This document shows, piece after piece, positions 18,451-27,692 of a stretch of DNA of 64,000 nt. The DNA is from Roseateles koreensis (GTDB taxonomy: Bacteria > Pseudomonadota > Gammaproteobacteria > Burkholderiales > Burkholderiaceae_C), in NCBI RefSeq assembly GCF_028595305.1, contig NZ_JAQQXS010000002.1:186001-250000 (forward strand), written 5' to 3'. The position numbers were made by a program, and so were the translations under genes. How positions within the stretch are numbered: position 1 is the stretch's first letter; every line of letters begins with the position of its first letter. The notes beneath the pieces are model-generated. The model saw only the letters and a list, made by a program, of their open reading frames with translations, was not told the origin of the DNA and made no database searches.

Positions 18451-19779
18451 GTGAGTGGCGTGATAACCGAAAGCAGTCGCTCCCGTTCGCGACGGGTGGT
18501 GCAGCAAGCCGGCTTTGGCATCGTTTTACGCTTTGGGTCTGTGGCCGCCACCATGATGGCTACCCCGATGATGTTGACCTTAATGGGCTCGCGGCAGTTT
18601 GGCGTCTGGCTAGTTTTGTTGTCAGTGCTTCAATGGATCTCATTGTTCGACCTAGGAGTTTCTGCGGGCGCCCGCAACGAGATCGCACGTGCAGTAGCAA
18701 GCAACAATCCAAACAACGTACGGCAAGCTGTTACCACCGGATGGTGGTACGTCATGGTCGTTTCGGCCAGCTTGTTTGCGTTGTCGGCGCTGGCTTTGAC
18801 CCTCACACCGGCGCAGCAATGGCTTGAGCAAAATGTCTTCAAGGGAGTAGATGCGGGCGGCGCGCTTTGGCTGGTTCTAACTTGTGCATGCTTGTCGTTC
18901 GGTTTGGGCTACATACAAAGTGTGTTTGCCGCCTTAGAAAAGGCCTCTGCCTTCTCACTCTTTTCGCTGGGTACCAATGTACTTTTTTTAGCGCTATTGG
19001 CCTTGGCGAAATGGTTCTCGTGGACAAGCATGGCTCACATCGCCTTGCTTTACCTAGTTGCTGTTGTCGCAAGCAATCTCTGGCTGATTGCAAGGTTTTT
19101 TTCAGCATATCCGCATTACACACCCAGGCGCGCGTCCTTTGACCGCACGCGGCGAGCCTCAATCATGAACTTCGGCCTTCGGTTGTTCGTGGTTCAACTG
19201 GCTGCCTTAGTGATTTTCACTACATCGCGCTTGATGGCGAGCACACTGCTCGGACCTGAAAGTGTCGTCATCTACGATGCCGGTTTTAAGCTATTTTCTT
19301 TAATTACCATGATTCACACATTAATCATGGGAACACTGTGGTCAAGTTTCACACAGGCTTATGAGCGTAAAGAAATGGAGTGGATTCGCCGCAGCCTGAT
19401 TCGCCTAGTGCAAATGATGTTACCGGTCGTCGCCAGTTGCCTCGTAATGGCATGGATTGCGCCATGGCTGGTTTCAAAATGGCTGGGAAGTTCTCAAGCC
19501 GCTTCGCTGGGATTCTATCTTCTGTTTGCCGCAGTAACTGCATTCAGTTGCTGGAGCAACATCTTCGCGTATTTCCTCAACGGCATAGGTGACACAAAGC
19601 TACAAATGTTTTCTGCAATTATTGCCGGCTTGATCAATATTCCCGCGACCTACCTTTTCACTGTGAAATTTGAATTGGGTATTTCCGGCCTATTACTAGG
19701 TACGTTGGTGTCACTCAGTTTATTTTCCATTCTTGGGCCGCTCAAGGCTCTACAGCTAGTCAAGAAGAACCATGTATGA
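18451..19779 (+). CDS. wzx: Wzx-type flippase (lipid-linked oligosaccharide exporter)
   Basis: A 442-residue polytopic membrane protein of the MOP/PST superfamily with about 12 hydrophobic segments. Features include FGVWLVLLSVLQWISLFDLG near the N-terminus and repeated pairs of helices through residue 430. It would flip the undecaprenyl-linked repeat unit. The start is GTG, three bases after tyv. Base composition becomes visibly AT-richer from here onward, which is typical of O-antigen transfer loci. Confidence 0.82.
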   Translation: MSGVITESSRSRSRRVVQQAGFGIVLRFGSVAATMMATPMMLTLMGSRQFGVWLVLLSVLQWISLFDLGVSAGARNEIARAVASNNPNNVRQAVTTGWWYVMVVSASLFALSALALTLTPAQQWLEQNVFKGVDAGGALWLVLTCACLSFGLGYIQSVFAALEKASAFSLFSLGTNVLFLALLALAKWFSWTSMAHIALLYLVAVVASNLWLIARFFSAYPHYTPRRASFDRTRRASIMNFGLRLFVVQLAALVIFTTSRLMASTLLGPESVVIYDAGFKLFSLITMIHTLIMGTLWSSFTQAYERKEMEWIRRSLIRLVQMMLPVVASCLVMAWIAPWLVSKWLGSSQAASLGFYLLFAAVTAFSCWSNIFAYFLNGIGDTKLQMFSAIIAGLINIPATYLFTVKFELGISGLLLGTLVSLSLFSILGPLKALQLVKKNHV

Positions 19780-20720
19780 GCGCAGCTCTCGTAAGTATCC
19801 TGATTCCTGCCTATAACCGCGCCGGCCTCATCGGCCAAGCTATTCGATCTGCCTTAGCTCAGACCTATCCAGCCATTGAAGTGATTGTGGTGGACAACGC
19901 AAGCACCGACAACACCTGGCACGAAATTCAAGAAGTCGCTCGAACTGACACGCGAGTTCGAGTCTTTCGAAATGACAGCAACTTGGGTCCGGTGCGCAAC
20001 TGGATCGAATGCGTTCGTCATGCGAAGGGGATTTACGGAAAAATTCTTTGGTCAGATGATCTGATTTCACCTGAATTCTTGACTCGCTGCGTACCCTATT
20101 TGGAGTCAACCGAGGTTGGTTTTGTATATACGTCGGCACTAATCTTCAACGACAAAATTCCTGCCGATCAGTCCCGAGAGTTTTACAACCATTTACCGAC
20201 AGGTAGTCATCATTGCTGGAAGTTCATTGAGGGCGCACTACTTGGGGAGCACTATCCATATTCACCAGGCTGTGCAATCTTCAGAACCCGTGATCTTGCA
20301 AAAAACCTCCGGGACAATGTTCCTAACTCGATAGGCAGTGATTTCAGCCAACATGGGATCGGCATCGATTTTTTGCTATTTCTGCTGACAGCCAATGACT
20401 ACCCGAAGTTCGCCACGATAAACGAACCACTTGCATTATTTCGCGATCATGAAGATTCGATATCGACAAAATCGGGAGGGGGGCGCCTAATTTTGCATTA
20501 CGACATAGTTCGGGCCTACTTCGTACATCAACACGCAGGGAATAAACAACTCCAATCAAAATTAAACTCTTTGCTTTGGATGCACCTTAGGCGTTTCGAT
20601 GGCCGACCGTACGGCATTCTCGGTGTGAGAGATTTTTATCCAGAGCCCATAACTACAAAATTTAATTTTCTATTCTTTATAAATTGGTTTTTACGCCATC
20701 TCCGCTTAAGCTTCGCATGA
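19776..20720 (+). CDS. Family 2 glycosyltransferase
   Basis: A GT-A fold glycosyltransferase of 314 residues. The N-terminus VSILIPAYNRAGLIGQAIRS and VIVVDNASTDNTW bind the nucleotide sugar, and LWSDDLISPEFL supplies the DxD-like metal motif. It is overlapped by the flippase stop (ATGA). The acceptor and donor sugars cannot be told. The 3' end is AT-rich. Confidence 0.85.
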   Translation: MSAALVSILIPAYNRAGLIGQAIRSALAQTYPAIEVIVVDNASTDNTWHEIQEVARTDTRVRVFRNDSNLGPVRNWIECVRHAKGIYGKILWSDDLISPEFLTRCVPYLESTEVGFVYTSALIFNDKIPADQSREFYNHLPTGSHHCWKFIEGALLGEHYPYSPGCAIFRTRDLAKNLRDNVPNSIGSDFSQHGIGIDFLLFLLTANDYPKFATINEPLALFRDHEDSISTKSGGGRLILHYDIVRAYFVHQHAGNKQLQSKLNSLLWMHLRRFDGRPYGILGVRDFYPEPITTKFNFLFFINWFLRHLRLSFA

Positions 20721-20902
20721 TACGTTGAGCCATGAGTTTGTCATTCATTTATAGTCAACTAGCCAGATACAAACATTAGGCCTTGAAAAAACTTGTTTTC
20801 AAAAAAAATATTGTGGATTATCTAGATGCGCCAACAGCCACGCCAGCGTCAACACGACTGACGGGGGGGCGTCGTCTTCACGATCCAACCACGGAAAACT
20901 CC

Positions 20903-21598
20903 ATGCCATGCATTACCGTGATTACGGTAGTATTCAATGGCGGAGATCAATTGAAGTCAACAATTGAGAGCGTACTTGCCCTACAAAGGACAGATATCGA
21001 ATATGTTATCGTTGACGGAGGCTCCTCCGACAACACTGTCGATATTCTACGCATGTACGATAGTCGCCTAGACTACTGGGTCAGCGAACCCGATGCTGGT
21101 ATCTATGACGCGATGAACAAGGGGATCACCCTCGCTCGCGGTCGATTCGTCTATCACCTCAACATTGGCGACAAATTATTGGCGATTCCGACGCAGCTAT
21201 CGAACGATGTTCCGGATGATGTCGCATGTATCGCCGGTCAGGTGCGGATTAATCATGGCAAGATTCATATACCATCAATCGGATTCAGCCTGAAACTGCA
21301 CAATACCTTGCACCATCAGGGGTGCTTCTATCGACGAAATTCTCAGCTTCGATATGACCTGACATACAGAGTTTTTTCTGATTTCGATCTAAACCAGCGG
21401 CTTGTGAAGGCTGGACAAACGGTATTAATTTGCCAAGATATCGTAGCGATTCACGATGAGGGAGGCATCTCCCACACAACCAAGCGTTTCAGCGAGGTTT
21501 TTCAGATCATTCGAAAAAATGAAGGGGTCATCTGGGTTGCTCTCTCTTACAGTTATTTCAAGCTGCGGGGCCTGCGCCACCGTCTGATCGGGACCTGA
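20903..21598 (+). CDS. Family 2 glycosyltransferase (WcaA-like)
   Basis: A GT2 enzyme beginning PCITVITVVFNGGDQ, with YVIVDGGSSDNT and SEPDAGIYDAMNKGI. The last is the signature of a widespread group of O-antigen transferases. I start it at the ATG giving MPCITVITV (231 residues). An in-frame TTG at 20783 would add 40 residues that look unlike any GT2 N-terminus, so it is less likely, though no strong ribosome-binding site decides. It follows an AT-rich 180-base spacer. Confidence 0.82.
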   Translation: MPCITVITVVFNGGDQLKSTIESVLALQRTDIEYVIVDGGSSDNTVDILRMYDSRLDYWVSEPDAGIYDAMNKGITLARGRFVYHLNIGDKLLAIPTQLSNDVPDDVACIAGQVRINHGKIHIPSIGFSLKLHNTLHHQGCFYRRNSQLRYDLTYRVFSDFDLNQRLVKAGQTVLICQDIVAIHDEGGISHTTKRFSEVFQIIRKNEGVIWVALSYSYFKLRGLRHRLIGT

Positions 21599-21600
21599 AC

Positions 21601-22410
21601 ATGCGAGTGCTCGCATTGGTTGTCGTCTATGGCGCCGACCCACTAAAGACAACTTCACTTTGTACGCTACTAGCGACAGACTTCCCACGTAGCAACCTGC
21701 GCATTCTCGTGTGGGACAACTCACCATCCCCGCTAAACAATATTGCGCCATTGACGGACGCCGGTGTGGCATACCGATCGACGCCGGAGAACTTGGGGCT
21801 GTCTGTCATTTACAACCACGTGATTAAGACTGATCTGCAAGATGGCGAGCATCTGCTGCTGCTCGATCAGGACACCACGTTACCAACGAACTTCCTGGCT
21901 AGGTGCGATGCTGCAGTGCGTCAACATCCGGACATTGCATTGTTCCTCCCAATGATCAGGGCCAACTCCAACTGGGTCAGTCCGCTAAGCTACGCTCTAG
22001 GTTGGGGCCGATATTGGCCAGCGCCAAAAGCAGGCCGAATGAGCTCCCGCAAAATTTGTGCAATCAACAGTGGCATGCTCATCTCGTCGACCTACCTCAA
22101 GGAGGCCTGCCCGGGTTATGACGAGCGCCTTCGTTTCTATGGTACGGACACGCAATTCATGTTGGATTATATGGATCGCTGTGCTGAATTGGTGGTACTC
22201 GACCTGCATTTGGAACATGACTTGAGCTTCTTCTCTGATTCTGTGCAGAACCGCGCGGAGAAATTCAATACAATGCGCGCAGCCTATCGGTATATCTACG
22301 AAGGTCGGCCTATTTGGCAGCGATTCGGCGTTGCGATGGTGATGCAACTGGTGTCGATTACCTACGCTGTTCGGTATCGTGAATTGGCATTCCTGAGGTT
22401 ACTGAGTTGA
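21601..22410 (+). CDS. Family 2 glycosyltransferase (rhamnosyltransferase-like)
   Basis: A 269-residue GT2 protein. It begins LALVVVYGADPLKT and has ILVWDNSPSP, ENLGLSVIYNHVI, LLLLDQDTTLP (the metal-binding region) and INSGMLIS, the pattern of WbbL-like transferases. Only two bases separate it from the previous gene, and its stop overlaps the TTG of the polymerase gene. Sugar specificity is not determinable. Confidence 0.83.
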   Translation: MRVLALVVVYGADPLKTTSLCTLLATDFPRSNLRILVWDNSPSPLNNIAPLTDAGVAYRSTPENLGLSVIYNHVIKTDLQDGEHLLLLDQDTTLPTNFLARCDAAVRQHPDIALFLPMIRANSNWVSPLSYALGWGRYWPAPKAGRMSSRKICAINSGMLISSTYLKEACPGYDERLRFYGTDTQFMLDYMDRCAELVVLDLHLEHDLSFFSDSVQNRAEKFNTMRAAYRYIYEGRPIWQRFGVAMVMQLVSITYAVRYRELAFLRLLS

Positions 22411-23696
22411 ACTTCATTGATGAACACCTGTGGGCGATGCTTGCCGCTGTCTTGGCGACCGCGTTCGGGCAACTCTGGCTGATTCGACGTTACGTCAACA
22501 ATATCGCCGATCCACTTGTATTTTTCACGCTGACTTCGGCGTTCTCGCTCGGCCTTGGCTCCTACGCAACGGGGTCACACGCGATATATGCCCGTATCCT
22601 CCTGTACTTTTTCTGTTTTTATCTAGGCTTCCTGCTTGGCAATCGACGGGCATTGCCACCGGTGGTGCCGCTGAAACTGGAATCGGGAGGGCGTCACTTC
22701 AAAACCATAGTCGTTACCAGTTGCCTTATCTTCTTCTTATCCAATGTAATCATCTGGGTTCAGTCAGGCACGATCCTTCTCTCTGACGACCCCAGTTTGC
22801 AGAAGAGTGTGGCCTATGAAGGTGGGCTGGGCTTCATTCGCCGAATTAACTGGGGCTTGGGCGTTTTTGCACTAATAGCTGCGATCTATTGGTGGCTGTG
22901 GGAACGCAGTTTAGTGTCGTTAATATGCGCATGTGTTGCCATGTTGACAAGCTTTACCGGCGGGGGCAAAAGTGCTCTGTTGCCATTAATCTTTGCACTT
23001 GGCCTGTATTTTTTAAACCCATTTCAACCCGCGCGCAAAGGCCGCCACATACCTAGCCGACGATTGCTTGTAGGCGCGCTGCTACTAGGTGCGGTGCCCG
23101 TGGCAGTTGTGCTGCTCATCGAAGGGGATTCCCCACAAGCGGCGATAGATGCTCTACTAGTACGTCTTTTCTTCTCTGGCGACATTCTCCTTTACTGGGG
23201 CCAACCGGACCTGCGCGCGCATTTCTCCTACCTTGGGCCGATCGATTATTTTCGGGACTCTCTTGGCTCAGTCCTTGGCATGCTTCGAATGAGTGATTAC
23301 GCTACCCCAATCGGAAATCAATTCGTTCAATACTCACTGCCAGTTGGTTACGATTTTTCAGAGTCTCTTGGCCCTAACCTGCCGTTCTATGTCCGTGGTG
23401 AGTTGTATTTTGGGCCGTGGCTCGCACCGATCCATGCCGTGTTTATTGGCTTGATAATTGGTCAGATTCGCGCACTCTTTGTTCGCTATCGCGGCAACAG
23501 TCCACTGCGTTATAGCCTAGCGGCATTTGCCATTTGTCTGGCAGGAGCCCTGCCCATTGAGGAGGGGTTGGCCATCGGCCAAGTTGTGGATTTTCTATTG
23601 GTATTCGGCCCTATTTATGCCCTAGCCTCATTACTCCAAGGCACAGCAGCACGATCACGGTCGATCACTACATATCGTGCAAATCAGAAAGCTTAG
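22407..23696 (+). CDS. wzy: Wzy-like O-antigen polymerase
   Basis: A 429-residue polytopic membrane protein with about 10-12 hydrophobic segments. A large loop around residues 245-325 ends in GPNLPFYVRGELYFGPW. That layout and its place between glycosyltransferases fit a Wzy polymerase, which joins repeat units in the periplasm. The family has little sequence conservation, so the call leans on topology and context. It starts at TTG overlapping the previous stop (TTGA). Confidence 0.68.
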   Translation: MNFIDEHLWAMLAAVLATAFGQLWLIRRYVNNIADPLVFFTLTSAFSLGLGSYATGSHAIYARILLYFFCFYLGFLLGNRRALPPVVPLKLESGGRHFKTIVVTSCLIFFLSNVIIWVQSGTILLSDDPSLQKSVAYEGGLGFIRRINWGLGVFALIAAIYWWLWERSLVSLICACVAMLTSFTGGGKSALLPLIFALGLYFLNPFQPARKGRHIPSRRLLVGALLLGAVPVAVVLLIEGDSPQAAIDALLVRLFFSGDILLYWGQPDLRAHFSYLGPIDYFRDSLGSVLGMLRMSDYATPIGNQFVQYSLPVGYDFSESLGPNLPFYVRGELYFGPWLAPIHAVFIGLIIGQIRALFVRYRGNSPLRYSLAAFAICLAGALPIEEGLAIGQVVDFLLVFGPIYALASLLQGTAARSRSITTYRANQKA

Positions 23697-23701
23697 TTCC
23701 A

Positions 23702-24292
23702 ATGTTAAGAAGGTATGGTTTCTTTGGCCTCGTCGGCCTCACCGGTCATTGGCTGTTGACTAGGCTGTTCTTTCCGGGGGCCCGATTGATTCGCTTCCCA
23801 ATCTATGTGCGTGGCCGCTACGCAATGAACTTCGGATCTAGGCTCACCACCGGGAGGCACGTGCGCCTGGATGCCGCACCGATTAGACACGGAGCGCCTG
23901 TACTGGTATTTGGCAAGGATGTTCAACTCAACGATTCAGTGCATATCGGTGCGGTTGAACTCGTGGAGATCGGCGATAACACTTTGATCGCAAGCCGGGT
24001 ATTCATTACCGACCACAGCCATGGTTGCTACAGTGGAGTCGACGCAGCGTCTATCCCCGAAGTACCACCAGAGCAGCGGCCAATCGTAACGAGGCCGGTG
24101 CGAATCGGTCGCAACGTTTGGCTGGGTGAACAGGTATGTGTGCTGCCCGGTGTCACCATCGGTGATGGGGCCATCGTAGGCGCGAATGCAGTCGTCACGC
24201 ATGACGTCCCACCAAATACCATCGTGGCCGGAAATCCCGCCCGCGTTATCAAGAAATTCGACAGCGAGGCTGGTTTATGGCTCCCCGTATAA
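23702..24292 (+). CDS. Hexapeptide-repeat (LbH) O-acetyltransferase
   Basis: A 196-residue left-handed beta-helix acyltransferase resembling WcaF and maltose O-acetyltransferases. Hexapeptide repeats cover roughly residues 75-180 (IGDNTLIASRVFI, IGRNVWLGEQVCVLPGVTIGDGAIVGANAVV), and the catalytic histidine lies in TDHSHG. It probably acetylates a sugar of the repeat unit. The gene overlaps the next one by 16 bases. Confidence 0.87.
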   Translation: MLRRYGFFGLVGLTGHWLLTRLFFPGARLIRFPIYVRGRYAMNFGSRLTTGRHVRLDAAPIRHGAPVLVFGKDVQLNDSVHIGAVELVEIGDNTLIASRVFITDHSHGCYSGVDAASIPEVPPEQRPIVTRPVRIGRNVWLGEQVCVLPGVTIGDGAIVGANAVVTHDVPPNTIVAGNPARVIKKFDSEAGLWLPV

Positions 24293-25431
24293 CTTGCCAA
24301 ACAGTGGTCATTTCTGCGGTAAATTTCACCGAGGGCGGACCGCTTACAGTGCTCCGCGAAAGCTTGGCTGCTGCGGTCCGCACATTACCCGATGACTGGG
24401 ACATTGTGGCGGTTGTTCATTGCAAAACGCTGATCGACCTGCCCCGAATTCGAGTGGTGGAAATCCCAGACGCCAAACGCGCGTGGTGGCGCAGGCTACG
24501 CTGGGAATGGCTTGGGGCTCTCCAACTATCCCGAGAACTCCAACCAGATCTCTGGCTTTCTCTGCATGACATCACTCCGCGGGTTCTAGCGAAGCGCCAA
24601 GCGGTGTACTGCCACAATCCAGCCCCGTTTTATAAACTCAAGCCGCGCGAGATGCTCCTAGAGCCAACATTGCTGCTGTTCAACCTCTTCTATGCACGCC
24701 TGTATCGGACACTGATTCAACGCAATCACCACGTGATCGTGCAGCAAGAATGGCTGCGCCAGGAATTTCTTCGACGATTCGGTCAGTTGCCTATGGTCGT
24801 TGCGCACCCGTCACTTGATACCTTGCCCCAACACGGAAGGATACGAACAAATTCCCCCTGCATATTCCTGTATCCAGCCTTAGCTCGGGTATTTAAAAAC
24901 CTGGAAATTCTCGGCGAAGCAGCTGTGCTCTTGCACAAGCGGGGCGTCACTGGCTTCGAAATTCGGATGACGGTAGATGGCAGTGAAAATCGGTATGCCC
25001 GTTGGTTGAAAGACCGCTATGGGAAAACACCAGGCATAAGTTTTTTGGGGAGGCAGGACAGTATCCAAATGCAATCGCACTATCGCGAAGCCAACGCGCT
25101 TGTTTTCCCCAGTCGATTGGAAACCTGGGGCTTGCCCATCACCGAGGCCAAACAGCACGGCTTGCCGATGCTGGTGGCTGATGCACCTTATGCACGGGAG
25201 ACTGTTAGCACCTATGACTTGGTGAGCTTCTTCAATCCAGACGCCGCCGGCCAGTTGGCGGATCAGATGGAAGCAATTATCCAGGGTGCTTGGCGGCCTG
25301 ACGGCAATACTCGGCAAGCACCGGCGCAGCCTTTTGCCGCGCATTGGGATGGACTCTGGCGACTGCTGATCGACACTCCCCGTTCAGCGACAGATTCCGC
25401 CATCACCGCTGTCGAAAGTGCCGCAAAATGA
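24277..25431 (+). CDS. Family 1/4-type glycosyltransferase (GT-B)
   Basis: A 384-residue GT-B fold transferase. The C-terminal domain contains FLYPALARVFKNLEILGEA and then FPSRLETWGLPITEAKQHGLPMLV, the EX7E-like donor-binding region of GT4 enzymes. An early TEGGPLTVLRE matches the glycine-rich N-terminal loop. It is coupled on both sides to neighbours by overlaps. Confidence 0.85.
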   Translation: MAPRITCQTVVISAVNFTEGGPLTVLRESLAAAVRTLPDDWDIVAVVHCKTLIDLPRIRVVEIPDAKRAWWRRLRWEWLGALQLSRELQPDLWLSLHDITPRVLAKRQAVYCHNPAPFYKLKPREMLLEPTLLLFNLFYARLYRTLIQRNHHVIVQQEWLRQEFLRRFGQLPMVVAHPSLDTLPQHGRIRTNSPCIFLYPALARVFKNLEILGEAAVLLHKRGVTGFEIRMTVDGSENRYARWLKDRYGKTPGISFLGRQDSIQMQSHYREANALVFPSRLETWGLPITEAKQHGLPMLVADAPYARETVSTYDLVSFFNPDAAGQLADQMEAIIQGAWRPDGNTRQAPAQPFAAHWDGLWRLLIDTPRSATDSAITAVESAAK

Positions 25432-26159
25432 CCCCTTCTTATAGAGTGAGCCTATCGATCGTAAGCCACGGGCAAGGCCACCTGATCAAATACCTACTGG
25501 AAGATAGTCGTAGCTTCACGGGCCCCAATTTCGAGATTCTGCTGACCATCAACATCCCCGAGGACATGTCCTTCCTATCCGATTTCAAGGATTTGCAAAT
25601 CACGGTAATCGAGAACCTACAGCCCAAGGGGTTCGGTGAAAACCACAACGCCGCCTTTGCTTGCAGTCGGGGTGAGCTATTTGCCATTGTGAATCCAGAC
25701 ATCCGTGCACCAAAGCTAGACCTCACAGCACTTACCTCCGTCGCTGCAAGCCCTAAGGTCGGTGCATGCGCCCCCCGTGTATTAAGCGCCGCGGGCACGA
25801 CGGAAGATAGCGCCCGCCGCTTCCCGACCATTCCTCGCCTACTGAAACGAGTGTTGTTGCGTCGCAAGAGTCCCGATTACGACCTTAGCAGTCGTAGCCA
25901 AGTACCGGTCGATTGGGTGGCGGGGATGTTCGTTGTGTTCCCCCGTGCAACGTACCAAACTGTCGGCGGCTTTGATACGCGCTACTTTATGTATATGGAA
26001 GACGCAGACATTTGCAGGCGGCTACGACGACGTGGCTATGAGATCATAGTGGACGGTTCGACCAGCGTCATTCACGACGCAAGGCGCGCCAGTCGCCGGA
26101 ACCTGCAGCACCTGTCTTGGCACGCCCGAAGCGCGCTGCGTTTCCTCACGGGCCTCTAA
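25428..26159 (+). CDS. Family 2 glycosyltransferase (WbbL-like)
   Basis: This GT2 enzyme of 243 residues starts at the ATG overlapping the previous stop. It shows LSIVSHGQGHLIKYLLED, GFGENHNAAF, NPDIRAP (metal region), GMFVVFPRATYQTVGGFDTRYFMYMEDADICRRLRRRGY. This last run is characteristic of rhamnosyl- and related transferases. An upstream TTG in frame would add 28 residues within the preceding gene and is not favoured. Confidence 0.86.
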   Translation: MTPSYRVSLSIVSHGQGHLIKYLLEDSRSFTGPNFEILLTINIPEDMSFLSDFKDLQITVIENLQPKGFGENHNAAFACSRGELFAIVNPDIRAPKLDLTALTSVAASPKVGACAPRVLSAAGTTEDSARRFPTIPRLLKRVLLRRKSPDYDLSSRSQVPVDWVAGMFVVFPRATYQTVGGFDTRYFMYMEDADICRRLRRRGYEIIVDGSTSVIHDARRASRRNLQHLSWHARSALRFLTGL

Positions 26160-26175
26160 GAAGAAATCTATCAAT

Positions 26176-26367
26176 ATGAAATGCCGTCCCACCATTTTTC
26201 TCGCGGGACTCCTGTTGACCCCTATGTATGCTTGGGCATATATAGACCCAGGTAGCGGCATGCTCGCATGGCAAGGACTCATTGCTGGCGTCGGCGCTTT
26301 GATCGTATTTGTTCGGAATCCAATCCAGACAATCAAGGAGTTGATCAACCGCTTCCGTCGCAAATGA
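26176..26367 (+). CDS. Small IDPGSG membrane protein
   Basis: A 63-residue protein with an apparent signal peptide (cleavage near AWA, residue 21). It is followed by YIDPGSG, one hydrophobic helix (about 30-47) and a basic tail. I recall similar tiny IDPG(S/T)G proteins from polysaccharide loci, but I know no assigned function. It is coupled to the next gene by ATGA, so it is very probably translated. It may be an assembly or anchoring factor for the following enzymes; that is inference. Confidence 0.78.
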   Translation: MKCRPTIFLAGLLLTPMYAWAYIDPGSGMLAWQGLIAGVGALIVFVRNPIQTIKELINRFRRK

Positions 26368-27692
26368 GAGATCCAGCAGCGTCGCTGCACTTTGAAACAA
26401 ATCACGTTACCCGTAATCTCCACCAACCGGTGGCGCCGGGCGACTGGTTGACGTCTAGCCTAGCGCAGCGCTGGATAGCGCGAGGCGACTTGGTACCCTT
26501 CGAACTGAGGGACGATGTCACGGCGGTAGCGAAGCGGATTCCCTTCGTGTCGCATCCCTATGAGTGGTGTGACACACAATTCCACGCGGCTGCCCGTCTC
26601 ACCCTACGCTTACAAAATGAAGCCGTTCTCGAGGGCTACGACCTCAAAGACGCATCGGCGTGGAACATATTGTTCGACGGCACACGCCCAATTTTTTGCG
26701 ATTTACTCTCATTCCAGCGCCTAGAAAGTCGGCGCTGGTGGGCCGCCGGCCAGTTCGCACGTCACTTTATTTTTCCGCTTCTATTGTCTCAACGCCGTGG
26801 TTTGCGAGCAAATCAGGCCTTCCTGACCTGGCGTGACGGCGTACCACAGGAAGTAGCCCGGAAAATGCTGGGGCCGGTACGCTTCCTGACCCGCTACTGG
26901 CCACTCATGGCAAATGGTAGCGACGCCCCCTTGGTTGCCGCAGCGATCCGAGAAGGAACGCCGTTGCAACTCGATCCCATTCGACGCTTCAGGGGGGGCT
27001 TGCATCAGTCCTTCGAATGGATGCTGAACGGTGTCAGTCCTCACAACAGCATCGCCGATCAAACAGTCTGGCAGGACTACGCTGAGAACCGCATTCATTA
27101 CAGCGAAGCTGACTTGACGGTAAAGCGGAGCCACGTATCTTCTTGGATATCAGGTATAAAACCGCGTTGGGTCATTGACCTCGGCTGCAATTCAGGGGAG
27201 TTTTCGCGTATAGCACTGACGACCGGTGCCAAGGTGGTGGCCGTCGATGGTGACCATGGTGCGGTGTCACGCATGTTCGACACTGAAGAACGTCAGCTGT
27301 TCCCTCTGGTCACCAACTTGGACGACATACAAGGTGGGCGAGGTTGGCTCGGCCGAGAGCATCCAGGCCTACCGGAGCGACTGACCGGTCATGCCGACCT
27401 AGTGCTTATGCTGGCGTTGATACACCACCTTTCCATCGGCGCGTCGATCCCCTTGGATGAAGTTGCTCAACTGGTGGCTCACTGGACCCGCCGGTGGGCC
27501 ATCGTTGAGTTTATTGCGCCTAACGATCCCCAACTGGAGTTGCTTTGCACGCAGCGCGGTAGGGTGGCGGCTGAGGTATCTCTTGCACATCAACGCCACG
27601 CCTTTGAATTGGCTGGGTTCATTGTTCGCGAAGCTGTGTCTTTACCCTCAAGGCATCGCACGTTGACCCTACTGGAGAAAGTCAAGGCATGA
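26364..27692 (+). CDS. SAM-dependent methyltransferase with kinase-like N-terminal segment
   Basis: A 442-residue protein in two parts. The C-terminal half carries a Rossmann methyltransferase motif VIDLGCNSGEFS (about residue 272), an acidic AVDGDH and LMLALIHHL. The N-terminal half contains LKDASAWNILF and PIFCDLLSF, which resemble the catalytic loop (D-x4-N) and metal loop of protein-kinase folds. The general layout recalls NoeA-like proteins. It is coupled by ATGA to both neighbours. The substrate is unknown, probably a glycan or lipid-linked sugar. Confidence 0.75.
   Translation: MRDPAASLHFETNHVTRNLHQPVAPGDWLTSSLAQRWIARGDLVPFELRDDVTAVAKRIPFVSHPYEWCDTQFHAAARLTLRLQNEAVLEGYDLKDASAWNILFDGTRPIFCDLLSFQRLESRRWWAAGQFARHFIFPLLLSQRRGLRANQAFLTWRDGVPQEVARKMLGPVRFLTRYWPLMANGSDAPLVAAAIREGTPLQLDPIRRFRGGLHQSFEWMLNGVSPHNSIADQTVWQDYAENRIHYSEADLTVKRSHVSSWISGIKPRWVIDLGCNSGEFSRIALTTGAKVVAVDGDHGAVSRMFDTEERQLFPLVTNLDDIQGGRGWLGREHPGLPERLTGHADLVLMLALIHHLSIGASIPLDEVAQLVAHWTRRWAIVEFIAPNDPQLELLCTQRGRVAAEVSLAHQRHAFELAGFIVREAVSLPSRHRTLTLLEKVKA

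Noticed and set aside
20783-20902. TTG start adding 40 residues to the glycosyltransferase
   Set aside because: The added segment is unlike any GT2 N-terminus, and the family begins right at MPCITVITV; still, no strong ribosome-binding site proves the ATG.
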